33,837 nucleotides of DNA, from IMG/VR virus record IMGVR_UViG_3300045136_000201, positions 1 through 33,837 of that record; one strand, 5' to 3'. Positions 1 through 5,978 of this stretch are shown here, piece by piece (positions within the stretch are counted from its first letter, which is position 1; each line of letters opens with the position of its first letter). The position numbers and the translations under genes are program-made. The notes below the pieces were generated by a model. That model saw nothing but the letters and a program-made list of their open reading frames with translations. It had not been told where the DNA came from and did not search any database. This stretch comes from a virus.

Positions 1-66
1 GGTGGAGCTTCACGTGCCTCCTCGCAGTGAAGGTACGCCTTGGACGCACCGGACATTACTCCTCTC

Positions 67-91
67 GCGGAAGCTTGTCAAGGGCTTCCGC
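67..91 (+). other. Hairpin, 8-bp perfect stem
   Basis: GCGGAAGC (67-74) and GCTTCCGC (84-91) form a perfect 8-bp stem with a 9-base loop. A short T-containing sequence follows on the plus strand (GGTTTGT). It could be a weak terminator for an RNA entering from the left edge of the window. Confidence 0.4.
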
Positions 92-120
92 TCCCGGTTT
101 GTAAAGATCCGTTCTCAGGT

Positions 121-149
121 TTGACAAATCCCCCGAACGGGGTAACAAT
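121..149 (+). promoter_or_regulatory. Plus-strand promoter, TTGACA-17-AACAAT
   Basis: A perfect -35 TTGACA (121-126) is separated by 17 bp from AACAAT (144-149, preceded by T). The spacer contains the small inverted repeat CCCCG/CGGGG. Transcription would start near 156 and run through the 191-250 hairpin. There is no protein gene downstream on this strand, so the product would be a non-coding RNA. Confidence 0.45.
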
Positions 150-190
150 TCGCACCCCACTCGGTACCCGGCACTAGCGGGTAGAGTGTC

Positions 191-250
191 GAAGCCCCCG
201 GCCCGAGGGGTACGCCTTGGACAGCTCCCTCGCAGTGGGCCGGGGGCTTC
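191..250 (+). ncRNA. Long GC-rich hairpin, candidate structured RNA or terminator
   Basis: A perfect 14-bp outer stem (191-204 with 237-250) encloses a second stem GAGGG/CCCTC and a 17-base loop that carries the shared 14-mer motif. The outer stem ends in GGGGGCTTC followed by AGTTGTT. It lies about 35 bases after the predicted transcription start at about 156. The size and the internal conserved motif suggest a structured RNA. A simple terminator would usually have a short loop and a T-run. Confidence 0.35.
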
Positions 251-378
251 AGTTGTTACGCGGGGCCGCAGTGCTCGAAGCGTTGCCAGGCTCGCCGCGT
301 GGCTTGAATCTACTTTCACAGGATGAGAGCCCTCTATCACCCTAAGGAGTGATTTGCCTGCGGGGAAATACGTATAGT

Positions 379-415
379 GCCCGGCCCCGGTGGGAGGAGG
401 GCACCGGGGCCGGGC
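379..415. other. Perfect 14-bp hairpin with purine loop
   Basis: Arms 379-392 and 402-415 are perfectly complementary (GCCCGGCCCCGGTG and its reverse complement). The 9-base loop reads GGAGGAGGG on the plus strand, so the minus-strand RNA loop would read CCCUCCUCC, resembling the anti-SD end of 16S rRNA. There is no T-run on either side, so this is not a standard intrinsic terminator. Confidence 0.5.
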
Positions 416-598
416 TAGACAGCCGCCCGGAGGAGGACGAGCGGCATCCTTGTAGACTTGGGCCCGTAGGAGAAACGCGGTCGATCAGCCGCGACGGAGC
501 TTTCCTACCGCCCGGGCCCCGCAAGGGGCCTTGGTGTCTCCAAAGAGAGAGGCCGCCCAATCCCCCGAGGGAGAAGAGCGGCAGCAACTAACGCGAGA

Positions 599-632
599 GC
601 AGGTGGGGGGGGCTGGGGCTGCCCCCACCTGC
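599..632 (-). terminator. Terminator-like hairpin after the left gene block
   Basis: GCAGGTGGGGG (599-609) pairs over 11 bp with CCCCCACCTGC (622-632). It lies about 30 bases beyond the stop of the last minus-strand gene (666). It lacks a T-run, but position and stability suggest a transcription end or a stabilising 3' structure for the long leftward transcript. Confidence 0.4.
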
Positions 633-665
633 CGGTTCGCGCTGTAAGCCTAGCAAACGAGCGGG

Positions 666-860
666 TCAAAGCAGAATGTCGAGCGCCGTGCGGGGCGGGC
701 AGCCCTTTGCCAGCAGGGCCAGCGCGGCGCGCAGGTCCACGTGGGGCGCGCTCGCGAGCAGATCAGCGTCCGTCGGGCTGAACCCCGCCTTCTCCAGCTG
801 CTCGCGACGCCAGGCGATAACTCGCTCGTCCTCGCTAGGCCGCTCTTCGCAATCGCTCAT
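666..860 (-). CDS. Small actinobacterial-type phage protein
   Basis: This 64-residue protein has an acidic N-terminus, a WRREQLEKAGF helix and then a helical segment ending in GCPPRTALDIL. From memory, small proteins of this pattern (WR.EQL..AG, DLH/R.A..L...GCP...A..IL) are common in actinobacterial genomes and their phages, with no known function. The ATG at 860 overlaps the end of the upstream gene (stop at 835-837), which indicates translational coupling. It is the last gene of the leftward block. Confidence 0.7.
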   Translation of the reverse strand: MSDCEERPSEDERVIAWRREQLEKAGFSPTDADLLASAPHVDLRAALALLAKGCPPRTALDILL

Positions 861-1398
861 CCGCGTACTCGCGCTCGAGGGTGAGCATCGTGTTGAACCG
901 GCTCGGGGTCTCGATGAGGTCCACCGGAACCCCGTAGGCGTCGAGCCCGCGTGGGTCGAGCCCCGCGGTCACGCCCTCGACGAGCACCCACAGCCGGGAC
1001 GGGTAGGAGTACTGAGCGCGGTAGCCGTGCTCGTACTCCACGACGCGCCCCCAGGACTTCGCGAGCCCGAACACGATCGCCCTCGGGAAGGCGGGCTTGA
1101 TCCACGCCGGATAGCTCAGGTAGTCGCGCAGGACCTCGATGTTCGTGACGCTGTAGATCCCGCACTCCATCGGGTGCTCGCCCGGACCGCACGGGCACTC
1201 GTGCTTCACCTCCGAGTGCTTCGGGCTCTGGCATGAGGCCTCGAGGGCCCTGCCTGGCTCCCAGGTGGCGTCCTGCACCCATGAGGTGAGCCTGTGGCCA
1301 TCATCCGTGGCCTGCAAGCGCCAGATGCGCCAGCCCAGGAACGGCTCGATGTAGTCCGGGGCGACGTTCCCGGGCCTAGGCTGGGACCGGCTCTCCAT
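835..1398 (-). CDS. Conserved hypothetical protein with Cys-rich centre
   Basis: This 187-residue protein of unknown function starts at an ATG with the strong SD sequence GAGGAGG. It reads EPFLGWRIWRL near the N-terminus, then a Cys/His segment (HECPCGPGEHPMECGIYSV, about residues 66-84), then WGRVVEYEHGYRAQYSYP. I recall this layout (GWR.WR..., H.P...C.CGIY, WG.V..H..GYRA.YAYP) from uncharacterised actinobacterial and actinophage proteins. The Cys/His cluster could bind zinc; that is inference. It overlaps the next gene by 26 bases. Confidence 0.75.
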   Translation of the reverse strand: MESRSQPRPGNVAPDYIEPFLGWRIWRLQATDDGHRLTSWVQDATWEPGRALEASCQSPKHSEVKHECPCGPGEHPMECGIYSVTNIEVLRDYLSYPAWIKPAFPRAIVFGLAKSWGRVVEYEHGYRAQYSYPSRLWVLVEGVTAGLDPRGLDAYGVPVDLIETPSRFNTMLTLEREYADERLRRAA

Positions 1399-1501
1399 CC
1401 GGAACCTCCTCGGGGGCCGTGGCCGGAGCGGGCTCCGTCTGGGGCACCGGGTCCTCCACGGGCTCTACGATCGTGATGCGCCGAGGGTCTCCGATCTCCA
1501 T
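1376..1501 (-). CDS. Short acidic proline-rich protein
   Basis: This 41-residue protein has an ATG start and a near-perfect SD (GAGGAGGAACG then ATG). The sequence is highly acidic and rich in Pro, Val and Glu (repeated PVP and EPAP patterns), so it is probably disordered. No family is recognised. It overlaps both neighbours: its SD lies inside the gene upstream and its stop overlaps the start of 835-1398. The strong SD is the main evidence that it is expressed. Confidence 0.6.
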   Translation of the reverse strand: MEIGDPRRITIVEPVEDPVPQTEPAPATAPEEVPDGEPVPA

Positions 1502-1590
1502 CGTTCCTCCTCGAGGTTGTTGAGCGCGAGCAAAAGCAGGTAGCGCTCGCGCAGCTCGAGCTGCGTCAGGTGGCGGGGGCACGCTCCCAT
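1465..1590 (-). CDS. Short helical protein, uncertain
   Basis: This possible 41-residue protein contains a leucine-rich helix (QLELRERYLLLLALNNLEEE). It fills the gap between 1616 and 1501, which is otherwise empty in a tightly packed block. The ATG at 1590 has no clear SD, and the last third overlaps the better supported gene 1376-1501 in another frame. The helical pattern and position support it. The start is uncertain. Confidence 0.4.
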   Translation of the reverse strand: MGACPRHLTQLELRERYLLLLALNNLEEERWRSETLGASRS

Positions 1591-1615
1591 GAGCCGGGCC
1601 CGCCGGTCGGGCCAA

Positions 1616-1864
1616 TCACTCGTGCAGGCGCTCGTAGGCCCGGGCATAGCCCGCGATATCAACCAGGCTGTCCGTGTGCCCGGGCGTGTGCTTCAAGCGC
1701 GAGAGCTTCACGCAGATCATCGCCAGGGCCACGTCCTCCTCGGTGAACTCGAAGCCGAAGAGGGCCGTCCACATTCCTGCGATCCGGCGGAAGTTGGCCC
1801 GAGGGTCGTCGTAGTTGTCCGACCGCTGCTCGACGACGCGGGCAGCCTCATCGAGGATGGTCAC
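1616..1864 (-). CDS. DUF6378-like phage protein
   Basis: This 82-residue protein starts at a GTG that overlaps the previous stop (GTGA). The pattern SDNYDDPRANFRRIAGMW, then EEDVALAMICVKLSRL, then HTDSLVDIAGYA matches the small phage family I know as DUF6378 (R..YG.P..NF..IA..W, DV...M...K..R, DS..DIAGY). The helical fold recalls MazG-like proteins, but no pyrophosphohydrolase activity should be assumed. It is complete, and translation is coupled to the phosphoesterase gene upstream. Confidence 0.75.
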   Translation of the reverse strand: MTILDEAARVVEQRSDNYDDPRANFRRIAGMWTALFGFEFTEEDVALAMICVKLSRLKHTPGHTDSLVDIAGYARAYERLHE

Positions 1865-2976
1865 CCGACGACCCTCCCCTCCCAGACGCGGAACCACCGT
1901 GGGGCGAACTGCACGAGCGAGCCGTCGTCCCCCAGCGTCATCTCGAGGACGTGAAAGCCCACGTCCGGGGTCAGGCCCAGCCGGGTCATGAACCGGGACT
2001 GCCACTCCGTGCAACCCGGGAAGATCACTTCGACGCCGCGGGCGGAGAAGTTCGCCCGCACGTGCCAGTGCCCGCAGATGAGAACCACGGGCTTGCGCCC
2101 GGGCGGGTACGCGCTCACGAGCTTGAGCGCCTTGTAGTCCCGCGAGTAGGACATGCCGCCCTTGCCGTGCAGGAGATGAATCCACGCCCCGCCGTGAACC
2201 TCGAGCCACGCCGAGTACGGCCCCAGGTAGGTAACGTCGTCGCGGCGGGCGGCGAACGCGGCAGCCAGGTCGAGCCCCACGCGGGCGGCGTCACCCTCCA
2301 GGTCGTGGTTCCCGCCGATCAGGAGCGTCTCGATCCCCTTGCGGACGGGGTAGCCGTCAACCAGCAGGTCGATCTGCTCGTCGAGGGTGCGGTGCTGCAC
2401 CTCCGCCTGCTGTCCACGGTAGATCCCCATGCCGGCCCCGACGTCGCCGGCGTGCAGGACCTTGGTGATTCCCTCCCGCTCGAACAGGTCGTAGGCGAGC
2501 TCCAGCACCTCGCTCGCGCACTCGCGGGAGCCCAGGTGCGTGTCCGAGACGACGCCGAACCTGAGCGTCTTGCCCTTGAGCAGGTCGAGGTGTAGGTTCT
2601 CCTTGGCCGGGACGACGCGCTCCACGCGCACCTCCGTCTCGGCCGTCACCCGGTAGCCCTTCTCGCCGAGGGCTGCCAACGCCTCGCGGATACGTCGGGG
2701 GCTCACGTCCGCCTCGTCCGCGAGGCTCTCCACGGTCGTCCCGTCCTTGATCTTCCCGAGCTTGCGGGACAACCACTTCTCGAGCTGGTCCGGCTCCCTC
2801 TCCGTGGGGAGGGGGAGCGTTGTGAATTCGGGGGTGGCGAACCCGTACTTCTTCCACCAGTGATGCACGGTGGACGGGTTGCACCCGTGGGCCCGTGCGG
2901 CGGCGCGCATCGAGCCGTGCTTTGCTACCTCCTCACGCAACCTCTCGGGGTCGCGCCAGAACTGGTCGCGACTCAA
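1861..2976 (-). CDS. HTH-calcineurin-like metallophosphoesterase fusion
   Basis: This 371-residue protein has a TTG start with a strong SD (GAGGAGGACTGC then TTG). Residues about 10-45 look like a helix-turn-helix (GSMRAAARAHGCNPSTVHHWW) and about 80-110 like a second winged-helix segment. The phosphoesterase core carries all expected metal motifs: DTH (145-147), GD (177-178), GNHD (222-225), His270 and GHWH (302-305). Such enzymes cleave phosphodiesters or phosphomonoesters with two metal ions; the substrate here is unknown. The DNA-binding N-terminus suggests action on nucleic acid. It sits between the lysis genes and the left-end genes. Confidence 0.85.
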   Translation of the reverse strand: MSRDQFWRDPERLREEVAKHGSMRAAARAHGCNPSTVHHWWKKYGFATPEFTTLPLPTEREPDQLEKWLSRKLGKIKDGTTVESLADEADVSPRRIREALAALGEKGYRVTAETEVRVERVVPAKENLHLDLLKGKTLRFGVVSDTHLGSRECASEVLELAYDLFEREGITKVLHAGDVGAGMGIYRGQQAEVQHRTLDEQIDLLVDGYPVRKGIETLLIGGNHDLEGDAARVGLDLAAAFAARRDDVTYLGPYSAWLEVHGGAWIHLLHGKGGMSYSRDYKALKLVSAYPPGRKPVVLICGHWHVRANFSARGVEVIFPGCTEWQSRFMTRLGLTPDVGFHVLEMTLGDDGSLVQFAPRWFRVWEGRVVG

Positions 2977-2994
2977 GCAGTCCTCCTCTGTGGT

Positions 2995-3099
2995 TTACGA
3001 ATCGCGGCGCCTCATCCGGGCGCGCAAGCGCTCCGTGAGATACGCGATCAAGAGCGCGCCCGCGACCTTGAGGCCGAAACGAAGAAGCGCGTTGCTCAC
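2995..3099 (-). CDS. Small membrane protein in the lysis region
   Basis: This is a 34-residue protein whose GTG overlaps the previous stop (GTGA). One hydrophobic segment (about residues 5-20, ALLRFGLKVAGALLIAYL) is followed by a very basic tail (RLRARMRRR). A short membrane span with a positive cytoplasmic end, next to holin and endolysin genes, fits an accessory holin or lysis regulator. It is too short for family assignment. The frame is supported by the stop-start overlap and by hydrophobic codon choice. Confidence 0.55.
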   Translation of the reverse strand: MSNALLRFGLKVAGALLIAYLTERLRARMRRRDS

Positions 3100-3434
3100 C
3101 GCTTGGAGAAAAGCCCAAGCAGGTTCTTGAGCACGTCGGCCGCGTTGTAGGTGAGGCCGAGCTCGAAGGCGAGCGTCGCACCGAGAAGAATCACGCGGCC
3201 CACGACGCGCAGCGCCTCCAGGTTCAGCGCGCCCTCGACGCCGACGATGTCCCCGATGCGAACGCTGAACGGCTTGATGTTCTCCTGCTCTTCCATCTCG
3301 ATCCTTTCCACTCGGACGGTTCCCGGAGCCGTCATCTCGGCGTCCAGGAGCACAGCGATGTACGCGAGCGCGTCCTCCTCCCTGTCGAACTCCGCGATGA
3401 GAGCGCCGTCGGAGACGACGCGGTAGAGGGTCAT
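3096..3434 (-). CDS. Putative membrane protein of the lysis cassette
   Basis: This is a 112-residue protein starting at an ATG that overlaps the previous stop (ATGA). The N-terminal half (YRVVSDGALIAEFDREEDALAYI) looks like a small soluble alpha/beta unit. The C-terminal half has a hydrophobic stretch (about 78-97, VVGRVILLGATLAFELGL) and an amphipathic end. An internal ATG at 3296 has its own SD (GGAAAGGA), so a shorter second product (about 66 residues, mainly the membrane part) may be made in a dual-start manner. Position between two other small membrane genes supports a lysis role. Confidence 0.6.
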   Translation of the reverse strand: MTLYRVVSDGALIAEFDREEDALAYIAVLLDAEMTAPGTVRVERIEMEEQENIKPFSVRIGDIVGVEGALNLEALRVVGRVILLGATLAFELGLTYNAADVLKNLLGLFSKR

Positions 3435-3691
3435 CCGCCCCCGGCGGCCTGGGTCAGCACGTAAACGAGCCCGCCAATGGCCGGGGCTGCGAAGAACCCG
3501 CACACGCCGCAGGCGATCCCGAGCTTGACGAGCAACCGAGTCTGGCGCTCCTCGTACTCCTCGAGGCGCTCGTTGATGTCCTTGCGCAAACCGTCGATGG
3601 AGCCGTTGATCGCGTTGAGCCGGCGCTCGTGCTCGTCAACCTGGCGCTGAATGTTCCCGCGCCAGAACTCGGGGATGCCCACGCTGGCCAT
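3431..3691 (-). CDS. Candidate holin, XhlA-like
   Basis: This is an 86-residue protein. Residues about 10-50 form a heptad-like helix (DEHERRLNAINGSIDGLRKDI and following) and about 52-80 form one or two close membrane spans (LLVKLGIACGVCGFFAAPAIGGLVYVL). This order, coiled coil then membrane hairpin, is typical of haemolysin XhlA-type phage holins. Its ATG overlaps the endolysin stop (TAATG), so the two are translated from one message. Holin is the most likely role; an endolysin accessory protein is the alternative. Confidence 0.65.
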   Translation of the reverse strand: MASVGIPEFWRGNIQRQVDEHERRLNAINGSIDGLRKDINERLEEYEERQTRLLVKLGIACGVCGFFAAPAIGGLVYVLTQAAGGG

Positions 3692-4794
3692 TACTTCTTC
3701 TTCTCCAGGTAGCGCGTCCCGCCGAGCTCGGCGTAGTACTTCTGGACGCACGGGATCCAGTGGGCGTTCTTGCCGTTCGGGTCGTTCGCAGCCTTCGAGG
3801 GCGCGTACCTCTGCCCGATCAGGTAGATCGTGGTGCGCCCCTCGTACTTGGGGCCGCTGAGCAGCTTCGCCAGGTAGACGATCGCCTGCTTGCGGCTCTT
3901 GAACACCCGGAGCTTGCCCGTCTGCGAGTCGAACAGGCCGAAGTCGTTGTTCACCGCTGGGCCTCTTCCCGTCGTCCCCCCGCCGGACTCGCATGATGCG
4001 ATTGCGGCGGGGAGGCGCGGGTCGACTCCATGGGCGCGGAAGATGCGCACCATCATCAGCCCGGTGCCGACAAGCGGCGATCCCTTGAATGTGTGCTTGA
4101 AGTGCAGGTTGATCCGGCGTGCGAGCTTCTGCCGGTTGTAGACGACGCGAGCCCTGGCCTCGCCCCCCTGGTACACCTTCTTCTTCGTTCCGACGTATAC
4201 GCGCCACCATTGGCCCTCATGGCGCAGGCGGACACGCGGGAATACCGGCTCGTTCGGCGTCCACACCGGGCCCTCGACGATCAGGAACTCGCCGTTCCGT
4301 CCGACGAGCTTCTCGAGCGGGTCCCCGCCCTGCCAGCCCATGTGGATGTGCGAGCGTCCAGGGTTGTTCGGCCAGCTCCACACGTACCCGACCGGGTCCC
4401 CTTGACGGAAGCACTCTCCGGGGCGCTTGAACAGCGAGCCGTACCTGGGGTCGCCGAAGTGGGCGAGGTACGCTGTCCTGCCGGTCTTCGTCTGCTGCAG
4501 GTAGATGCGCGCCCCCCCGAACCCGGCGTGGGGGTTCTGGTACGAGAGCCATCCCCAGGGCCTGTTCGTCGGCACGCAGCCCGAGAACGGGGCCCTGACG
4601 AGCGTGCCGCCGGGGGCCATGTAGTCGCGCGCCGGGAGACCGGGCAGGCCCGAGGTGGGGTGCAGTCCGGTGAGCCCCGTCGGGGCGGGCGGGGACATGA
4701 ACCGCAGCGGCTCCTTCACAGCCGCGTTGGCATGCGACGACAATAAAAAGGCCGCCAAGATGGCGGCCACGGCGGCGGCTAGCTTGTAACGCAT
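3691..4794 (-). CDS. Secreted endolysin: M23-like plus lysozyme-like domains
   Basis: This is a 367-residue protein. The ATG at 4794 follows GAGGTG and starts a clear signal peptide (basic MRYK, hydrophobic 5-18, AxA site near 22-25). Residues about 40-165 resemble peptidase M23/LytM: Asp57 (PARDYMAPGG), His112 (LAHFGD) and His149/His151 (HIHMG). The His normally four residues before the Asp is Leu53, so metal binding is atypical. Residues about 245-355 look like a lysozyme or transglycosylase domain with candidate catalytic Glu269 (IASCESGGG). The two domains would cut peptide and glycan bonds of the cell wall. A terminator hairpin lies inside the signal-peptide codons. Confidence 0.8.
   Translation of the reverse strand: MRYKLAAAVAAILAAFLLSSHANAAVKEPLRFMSPPAPTGLTGLHPTSGLPGLPARDYMAPGGTLVRAPFSGCVPTNRPWGWLSYQNPHAGFGGARIYLQQTKTGRTAYLAHFGDPRYGSLFKRPGECFRQGDPVGYVWSWPNNPGRSHIHMGWQGGDPLEKLVGRNGEFLIVEGPVWTPNEPVFPRVRLRHEGQWWRVYVGTKKKVYQGGEARARVVYNRQKLARRINLHFKHTFKGSPLVGTGLMMVRIFRAHGVDPRLPAAIASCESGGGTTGRGPAVNNDFGLFDSQTGKLRVFKSRKQAIVYLAKLLSGPKYEGRTTIYLIGQRYAPSKAANDPNGKNAHWIPCVQKYYAELGGTRYLEKKK
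4744..4768 (-). terminator. Intrinsic terminator inside the endolysin signal-peptide codons
   Basis: On the minus strand GGCCGCC (complement of 4762-4768) pairs perfectly with GGCGGCC (complement of 4750-4756) across a 5-base loop, followed directly by TTTTTATT. The hairpin and T-run occupy bases 27-51 of the endolysin gene. It has every mark of a factor-independent terminator, so full-length endolysin message may require ribosome coverage or antitermination. Confidence 0.7.
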
Positions 4795-4823
4795 TTGACT
4801 TGTTACACCTCGCTGTTTACAGT
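4795..4823 (+). promoter_or_regulatory. Plus-strand promoter, TTGACT-17-TACAGT, leaderless
   Basis: The -35 TTGACT (4795-4800) and -10 TACAGT (4818-4823) are exactly 17 bp apart. Only six bases separate the -10 from the ATG at 4830, so transcription would begin at the start codon and the message would be leaderless. The promoter lies just outside the endolysin start codon on the opposite strand, so the two could interfere. Confidence 0.6.
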
Positions 4824-4829
4824 CCGACC

Positions 4830-4931
4830 ATGAAAGTCTTGGGGTACTTGTGGGATTTCTTTTGGGCATTCGTCATCCTGGAAGCGGTGACGTTCTTGCC
4901 CTCCTGCCTGCTGTTCGGCTGGCCCTGGTAG
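4830..4931 (+). CDS. Membrane microprotein on the opposite strand in the lysis region
   Basis: This 33-residue protein is among the few plus-strand genes in the structural half. It is almost wholly hydrophobic and aromatic (MKVLGYLWDFFWAFVILEAV at the start, FGWPW at the end) with one Cys, giving a membrane span of about 20-28 residues. It has no SD but has a good promoter whose predicted start falls on the ATG, as in leaderless actinobacterial messages. It fills the gap between the two cell-wall hydrolase genes. Possible roles are holin-like pore, antiholin or superinfection protein. Confidence 0.55.
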   Translation: MKVLGYLWDFFWAFVILEAVTFLPSCLLFGWPW

Positions 4932-5963
4932 CTAAACGTCGTAGCGCCGGATGGCGCTTGGCTTGTACGGGTAGCCCTTGAGGGTCGATATCTTCACGGA
5001 GCCGGTCGAGCTCGCGTGAATGAACTTCCCGTTGCCCAGGTACATGCCGACGTGCCCGTACTTCTGGTTCGTATCAAAGAAGAGCGCGTCCCCGGGCTGT
5101 AGCTGGCCGAGCTTCACGGGGCGACCGCGCTTCACCAGGTCACCCGTGTAGGCGGGGAGCTTCACGCGCCCGTTGGTAGCGCGGAACCACACGTAGGCGA
5201 TGAAGCCCGAGCAGTCGAACGCCTGCGGGCGCGGGCCGAAGTCAGAGCGCCCACCCGCGGAGCCCCACACGTAGGGCGTTCCCAAGAAGTCCTTGGCGAT
5301 CGAGATGGCGCGCTGAACGGTCTTCGACCCGGCCGCGCGGCCGGCCCCGCGGCCGAACTCGACGCCGTTCTTCACCCGCTCCGTGGGGGTCTTCGGGGAC
5401 ATGAGCGACTGGATCATGGGGATCATGAGCCGCATGGACTCCGAGCCGCCCACGGTGCGGCGAAGTAGGAGCATGCTCAGGATCATCTGCCGACGGTCGT
5501 CGACGTCAGCGCCGATACCCCTGGCACCGCGCCCGCCCCGTGCGCCACCGCCCCCGGCGGGGGCAGCGGGGACCCCGCCCCCAAAGCGGTTCATCACGGA
5601 ACGCACGTTGCGAAGCCAGGTGCTGGCGTCCCCGCCCACATAGCTTCGTGCGAACTGGGCCGGATCGCGCCAGCCGCGTTTACCGAGCGTGTTCCCGACA
5701 TGCCGGATCGCTGCCGGCCAGGAGGGGAAGCTCATCTGGTTCGGGGGGCCGGCGGAAGTCATCCAGCCCCAGGCGTTGTGTATCGACGGGCCCCGCCCGG
5801 CCTTGCCGAGGCTTGTCTCCGCAAGCGCGATCCCGGCGAGCAAGCCCTTCGGGAGCTTGTTCTTCGACTCGACGCGGGCGATCAGGCCCGCGTATGGGGC
5901 AAGCGGTGAGCCGTGGGACTTGAGATACCGGCTGAGTTGGGCGACGTAGTTGTTCTTTGCCAG
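4932..5963 (-). CDS. Virion-type lysin: lysozyme-like plus NlpC/P60 domains, CTG start
   Basis: With the CTG start at 5963 this protein has 343 residues. The N-terminal domain (about 5-130) resembles glucosaminidase/lysozyme folds, with candidate catalytic Glu49 (IALAETSLG) and SIHNAWGW. A Gly/Ala/Arg-rich linker follows. The C-terminal NlpC/P60 peptidase has Cys251 (FDCSGF), His304 (HVGMYL) and His316 (KFIHA). The first TTG (5843) would remove 40 residues of the lysozyme-like domain, so a non-standard start is favoured. The frame is the same as that of the preceding 1298-residue gene, separated by one TAG (5979-5981). It probably aids DNA entry through the cell wall. Confidence 0.75.
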   Translation of the reverse strand: MAKNNYVAQLSRYLKSHGSPLAPYAGLIARVESKNKLPKGLLAGIALAETSLGKAGRGPSIHNAWGWMTSAGPPNQMSFPSWPAAIRHVGNTLGKRGWRDPAQFARSYVGGDASTWLRNVRSVMNRFGGGVPAAPAGGGGARGGRGARGIGADVDDRRQMILSMLLLRRTVGGSESMRLMIPMIQSLMSPKTPTERVKNGVEFGRGAGRAAGSKTVQRAISIAKDFLGTPYVWGSAGGRSDFGPRPQAFDCSGFIAYVWFRATNGRVKLPAYTGDLVKRGRPVKLGQLQPGDALFFDTNQKYGHVGMYLGNGKFIHASSTGSVKISTLKGYPYKPSAIRRYDV

Positions 5964-5978
5964 CCTTCCTAGCAGTCC

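Larger units (their letters stand above)
21..237 (+). repeat. Two motifs repeated in swapped order
   Basis: The 9-mer CTCGCAGTG (21-29) is followed by the 14-mer GGTACGCCTTGGAC (32-45). At 209-222 the 14-mer comes first and the 9-mer follows at 229-237. Both copies sit in predicted hairpins. In the first, the stem CTTCAC/GTGAAG (8-13/26-31) has the 14-mer on its 3' flank. In the second, the inner stem GAGGG/CCCTC encloses the 14-mer. This looks like a circularly permuted RNA motif. The family is not recognised. Confidence 0.6.
1..665. other. Non-coding, hairpin-rich left region
   Basis: I see no convincing protein gene here. The open frames have no Shine-Dalgarno (SD) sequence and unnatural composition. 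The stretch instead carries several GC-rich inverted repeats (67-91, 191-250, 379-415, about 460-520, 599-632), a plus-strand promoter-like sequence at 121-149 and a pair of shared 9- and 14-base motifs. It lies downstream of the minus-strand gene block that ends at 666. It could hold one or more structured RNAs, a replication or packaging site, or only transcription-end structures. The sequence does not decide between these. Confidence 0.6.

Noticed and set aside
295-355. tRNA-His-like sequence on the minus strand (loop CTGTGAA, T-arm-like ATTCAAG)
   Set aside because: The anticodon stem has two or more mismatches and no acceptor stem can be closed, so it is probably chance.
354-378. Plus-strand promoter with TATAGT at 373-378
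   Set aside because: The only -35-like hexamer (TTGCCT, 354-359) is 13 bp away, too close for a normal promoter.
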